Of a DNA stretch of 64,000 nt, positions 61,843-64,000 are shown one piece after another; position 1 is the first letter of the stretch; each line of letters starts with the position of its first letter. Location: contig CAZJWX010000009.1 of assembly GCA_964549915.1 (NCBI GenBank), positions 42,296-106,295 of the forward strand, given 5' to 3'. A program made the translations under genes and the position numbers. This DNA is from JAUZRW01 sp964549915. GTDB taxonomy: Bacteria; Chloroflexota; Anaerolineae; Aggregatilineales; Phototrophicaceae. Under the pieces are notes generated by a model, which was given only the letters and a program-made list of their open reading frames with translations, was not told where the DNA came from and did no database searches.

Positions 61843-62544
61843 ATGGTTGATGAGGCAACACAAGCGCCGGAAACGCCCGACACAAACGAAGACCTCGATG
61901 TCGGCAGCGAAGTTCAGGGCGTGGTCAAGCACCTCGCGGTGTATGGCGCAATGGTAGACATTGGTATGGAACGGAATGCTCTGCTGCACATTTCGCAGAT
62001 TGGGCGCAATGACTTCCGGGACATCAGCGATGTCTACGAAGTGGGGCAGGAAATCACTGCCTATGTGCTGAAAATTGACAACGAAGATCGCGTGGCACTC
62101 ACGCTGGAAAAACCCCCGGCACTCCCCTGGAACCGCATCCACAAGGACAGCGTATACAGAGGTACTGTGATCCGCATCGAGAACTATGGAGCCTTTGTCG
62201 ATATTGGTGCAGAGCGCCCCGGTATGGTGCATGTCTCCGAATTGGCGGATGGCTATGTGCAGTCTCCGGAAGATGTCGTCAGCGTCGGTGATGAGGTTGA
62301 GGTGCGTGTGATCAAGCTCAATCGTGGCAAACGCCAGATCGACCTGAGCATGAAGACGCCGGAGGAAGACCTCTCCGCCGCGTTGGAACCGATGGAAGAT
62401 GTGCCGTCAGCGATGGAATTGGCCTTCCGCCGCGCGGAAAAGCAGAGCCGTCGTGACCGCAGCAAAGGCAACAAGAAGAACAAGCGTTATCGCGACGACC
62501 AGGATGACATCATCCGTCGCACGCTGCGCGACCAGTACGACTAG
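61843..62544 (+). CDS. S1-domain RNA-binding protein, two S1 modules
   Basis: A 233-residue protein. Two S1 folds are read at about 22-90 (GSEVQGVVKHLAVYGAMVDIGMERNALLHISQ) and 103-172 (GTVIRIENYGAFVDIGAERPGMVHVSEL), with VEVRVIKLNRGKRQIDLSMK closing the second. The C-terminus (about 195-233) is highly basic (RRDRSKGNKKNKRYRD), consistent with RNA binding. Proteins of this type are read as RNA-binding or ribosomal S1-like. AGAAAGGA precedes the ATG. Confidence 0.87.
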   Translation: MVDEATQAPETPDTNEDLDVGSEVQGVVKHLAVYGAMVDIGMERNALLHISQIGRNDFRDISDVYEVGQEITAYVLKIDNEDRVALTLEKPPALPWNRIHKDSVYRGTVIRIENYGAFVDIGAERPGMVHVSELADGYVQSPEDVVSVGDEVEVRVIKLNRGKRQIDLSMKTPEEDLSAALEPMEDVPSAMELAFRRAEKQSRRDRSKGNKKNKRYRDDQDDIIRRTLRDQYD

Positions 62545-62583
62545 GGTGCTGCGGCGCGACCATTTCGGTTGAACTGGACAGCG

Positions 62584-62619
62584 AACAGCGGAGGATAATT
62601 TTACCGGACCTCCGCTGTT
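62584..62619. terminator. Long hairpin between convergent genes
   Basis: Perfect 11-base stem AACAGCGGAGG / CCTCCGCTGTT with a 14-base AT-rich loop, between the S1 gene and moeA (stops at 62544 and 62640). It could stop both transcripts. Confidence 0.65.
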
Positions 62620-62639
62620 GCATGCTCTGCCTGACGAGT

Positions 62640-63869
62640 TCATCCCCGCAGCAAGCGAACTCTGGCGCTGTTTCCTGCTTTGAGTTCTCGCACTCCCTCT
62701 GGAATCACCAGCAAGCCATCTGCCAGAATCATGGACACGAGTGCGCCAGAACTCTGTGTGCCTGTTTCTCGCGCGATCCACTGACCATCTTCTTCGTGCA
62801 ACATGACTCGTGCATAGGTTCGTCGCCCATCCGACCGCATCGTCTCACCCAGAATTGCATCGACATAGCGGGCGTTGTCTGGCCTTCCGCCGAGCTTGAG
62901 CAAGGCCGGGCGAACAATGACATCAAACGTAACCATTGCCGAGACGGGATTTCCCGGCAGGCCGAAGAAGGGAACGCCGCCAAGTTGCCCGAAGGCCAAT
63001 GGCTTCCCCGGTCGCATGTTGATCTTCCAGAATTGCAGGCTTCCCAATTCTTCCAGGATAGCGCGTACATAGTCTGCTGCGCCGACGGAGACCCCCGCCG
63101 AGCTGATGAGCAAATCTGGTTTTCGCGCCAATGCATCCTCGAACATCGCGCGAATCGTTTGCGCATCATCGGGTGCGTTCGGCAGGCGGAGTGCCTCCCC
63201 GCCGTGCTGCTGCACGAGAGCTGCCAGGGCGTAGCTGTTGCTATCGCGGATTTTTCCCGGTGTCAGCGGTTGATCGACTTCGACCAGTTCATCACCTGTG
63301 CCCAGGATGACCACATGCGGCCTGCGCACAACTTGCACCGTTGCGCGTCCCAGGGCGGCGAGCATCCCGATTTCCGCTGCACCGATGACCCGACCTGCTT
63401 CGAGTACGCGCTGCCCCTCGGGGATGCTCTCGCCCGCACGCCGGATGTTCGCGCCTTGATTGATGGGCTTGTGCAGGGTTACCTGGGGAGGTAGCGGTGC
63501 AGCATCCAACTCCGAAAAATCGGCATCGGTATCTTCAACCGGGATGACAGCGTTTGCCCCTGGCGGTATCGGCGCACCCGTCATGATGCGCGCGGCCTCG
63601 CCACGTTGTAGCGGGGTTTCGGGGGCATCACCTGCCCGGATGTCCTGGGCCAGCCGCAGCGTTGCGGGCGCTTCGGTGCTGTCTTCCGCGTAGAGCGCAA
63701 AACCATCCATCGCAGAATTGTCGAAGGGCGGTAGGTTGGTATCCGAGACAATCTCTTGCGCCAGCACACGCCCATAGCTTTCTGTCAGCCGGATCGTCTC
63801 ACCGGGCAGGGGCTTGATGTGCGCCAGAATATCGCGGATGGCATCGTCTACATTGTTTAACGAAGGCAT
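62640..63869 (-). CDS. moeA: Molybdopterin molybdotransferase
   Basis: A 409-residue enzyme that inserts molybdate into molybdopterin-AMP. Motifs: LPPFDNSAMDGFALYA, IMTGAPIPPGANAVIPVEDT, GTGDELVEVDQPLTPGKIRDSNSYAL, ISSAGVSVGAADYV, MRPGKPLAFGQLGGVPFFGLPGNPVSAMVTFDVI. All are as in MoeA; length normal. With the MocA fusion near 7 kb it shows Moco use in this organism. Confidence 0.96.
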   Translation of the reverse strand: MPSLNNVDDAIRDILAHIKPLPGETIRLTESYGRVLAQEIVSDTNLPPFDNSAMDGFALYAEDSTEAPATLRLAQDIRAGDAPETPLQRGEAARIMTGAPIPPGANAVIPVEDTDADFSELDAAPLPPQVTLHKPINQGANIRRAGESIPEGQRVLEAGRVIGAAEIGMLAALGRATVQVVRRPHVVILGTGDELVEVDQPLTPGKIRDSNSYALAALVQQHGGEALRLPNAPDDAQTIRAMFEDALARKPDLLISSAGVSVGAADYVRAILEELGSLQFWKINMRPGKPLAFGQLGGVPFFGLPGNPVSAMVTFDVIVRPALLKLGGRPDNARYVDAILGETMRSDGRRTYARVMLHEEDGQWIARETGTQSSGALVSMILADGLLVIPEGVRELKAGNSARVRLLRG

Positions 63870-63908
63870 AGTGCATTTTCACGGTTCAATGTGGATGAGT
63901 CGCGGGTC

Positions 63909-63917
63909 AGTATAGCA
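63909..63917 (-). promoter_or_regulatory. Extended -10 promoter of moeA
   Basis: On the minus strand TGCTATACT, 39 bases before the moeA ATG. The last 83 bases of the window hold no gene start that I can see. Confidence 0.5.
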
Positions 63918-64000
63918 TAGGGGCTTTGGAAGAAAATACGCTGTCCACCAGGGCAATCGCCTCAAATTTGTAAGAGTAATTGCAACAAAAAGGTGTCATC

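Noticed and set aside
1..64000. CRISPR array, prophage, transposon or integron
   Set aside because: No regularly spaced repeats, integrase, transposase or phage structural gene was seen on either strand.

Overview
The window reads as a contiguous, densely coded, GC-rich bacterial chromosome segment with no phage, insertion sequence, CRISPR or rRNA. The likely source is a member of the Chloroflexota (Anaerolineae-like). The grounds are a coenzyme F420 gene (cofC), secreted proteins with Thr/Pro linkers, an F1 ATPase operon cut off from Fo, a mix of peptidoglycan-active enzymes with MacA-like adaptors, and several conserved uncharacterised proteins. This placement is inference from gene content, not from a phylogeny. 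About 55 protein genes and one tRNA-Leu(UAG) are supported. No gene-free stretch exceeds about 220 bases. || Layout. 1-8.4 kb: end of cofC, a GT-C type membrane glycosyltransferase, a metallophosphoesterase, two uncharacterised proteins, a YqeC-MocA fusion for molybdenum cofactor work, and a PuuD-type amidotransferase. 8.5-15.8 kb: a K+ channel with two RCK domains, purine nucleoside phosphorylase, a membrane protein, then a pantothenate cluster (PanG-like reductase, panB, panC) and a zinc metallopeptidase. 15.8-18.7 kb (minus strand): a stand-alone receiver, fabH with an arginine-rich tail, and fabF. 18.9-22.8 kb: an atypical SDR, a GNAT plus OSBS/NSAR enolase pair, and proC. 22.8-27.8 kb: atpA, atpG, atpD, atpC only; the gamma subunit has a C-terminal helix-hairpin-helix extension. 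27.9-29.6 kb: mreB and convergent rex. 29.8-37.2 kb: a MacAB-like efflux cluster with two adaptors, one ATPase, two permeases, a small unknown protein and a MarR/GbsR-like regulator. 37.3-41 kb: tRNA-Leu, then tig-clpP-clpX. 41-48.5 kb: a metallo-beta-lactamase-fold protein without its metal ligands, an AAA ATPase with a winged helix, a degenerate receiver, an SDR epimerase, obg-nadD, and a tandem solute-binding protein. 48.5-53.9 kb: two EamA transporters, superoxide dismutase, a fumarase/aspartase, a GNAT and an HD protein. 53.9-62.5 kb: an envelope block (LysM-L,D-transpeptidase, a TolB-like propeller with a VanY-like remnant, an M23 endopeptidase, a repeat-built secreted protein, a lipoprotein) and an S1-domain protein. 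62.6-63.9 kb: moeA. || How it fits together. Most transcription units start with a recognisable extended -10 element of the form TGCTAYANT, and several end in clear hairpins. Cofactor supply (F420, Moco, pantothenate, NAD), protein quality control (trigger factor, ClpXP), fatty-acid initiation and elongation, ATP synthesis and wall remodelling are interleaved. The most unusual single observations are the gamma-HhH fusion, the ligand-less MBL-fold protein, the uncharacterised protein with nucleoside-phosphorylase-like motifs, the degenerate VanY-like domain on a beta-propeller, and the FabH tail.
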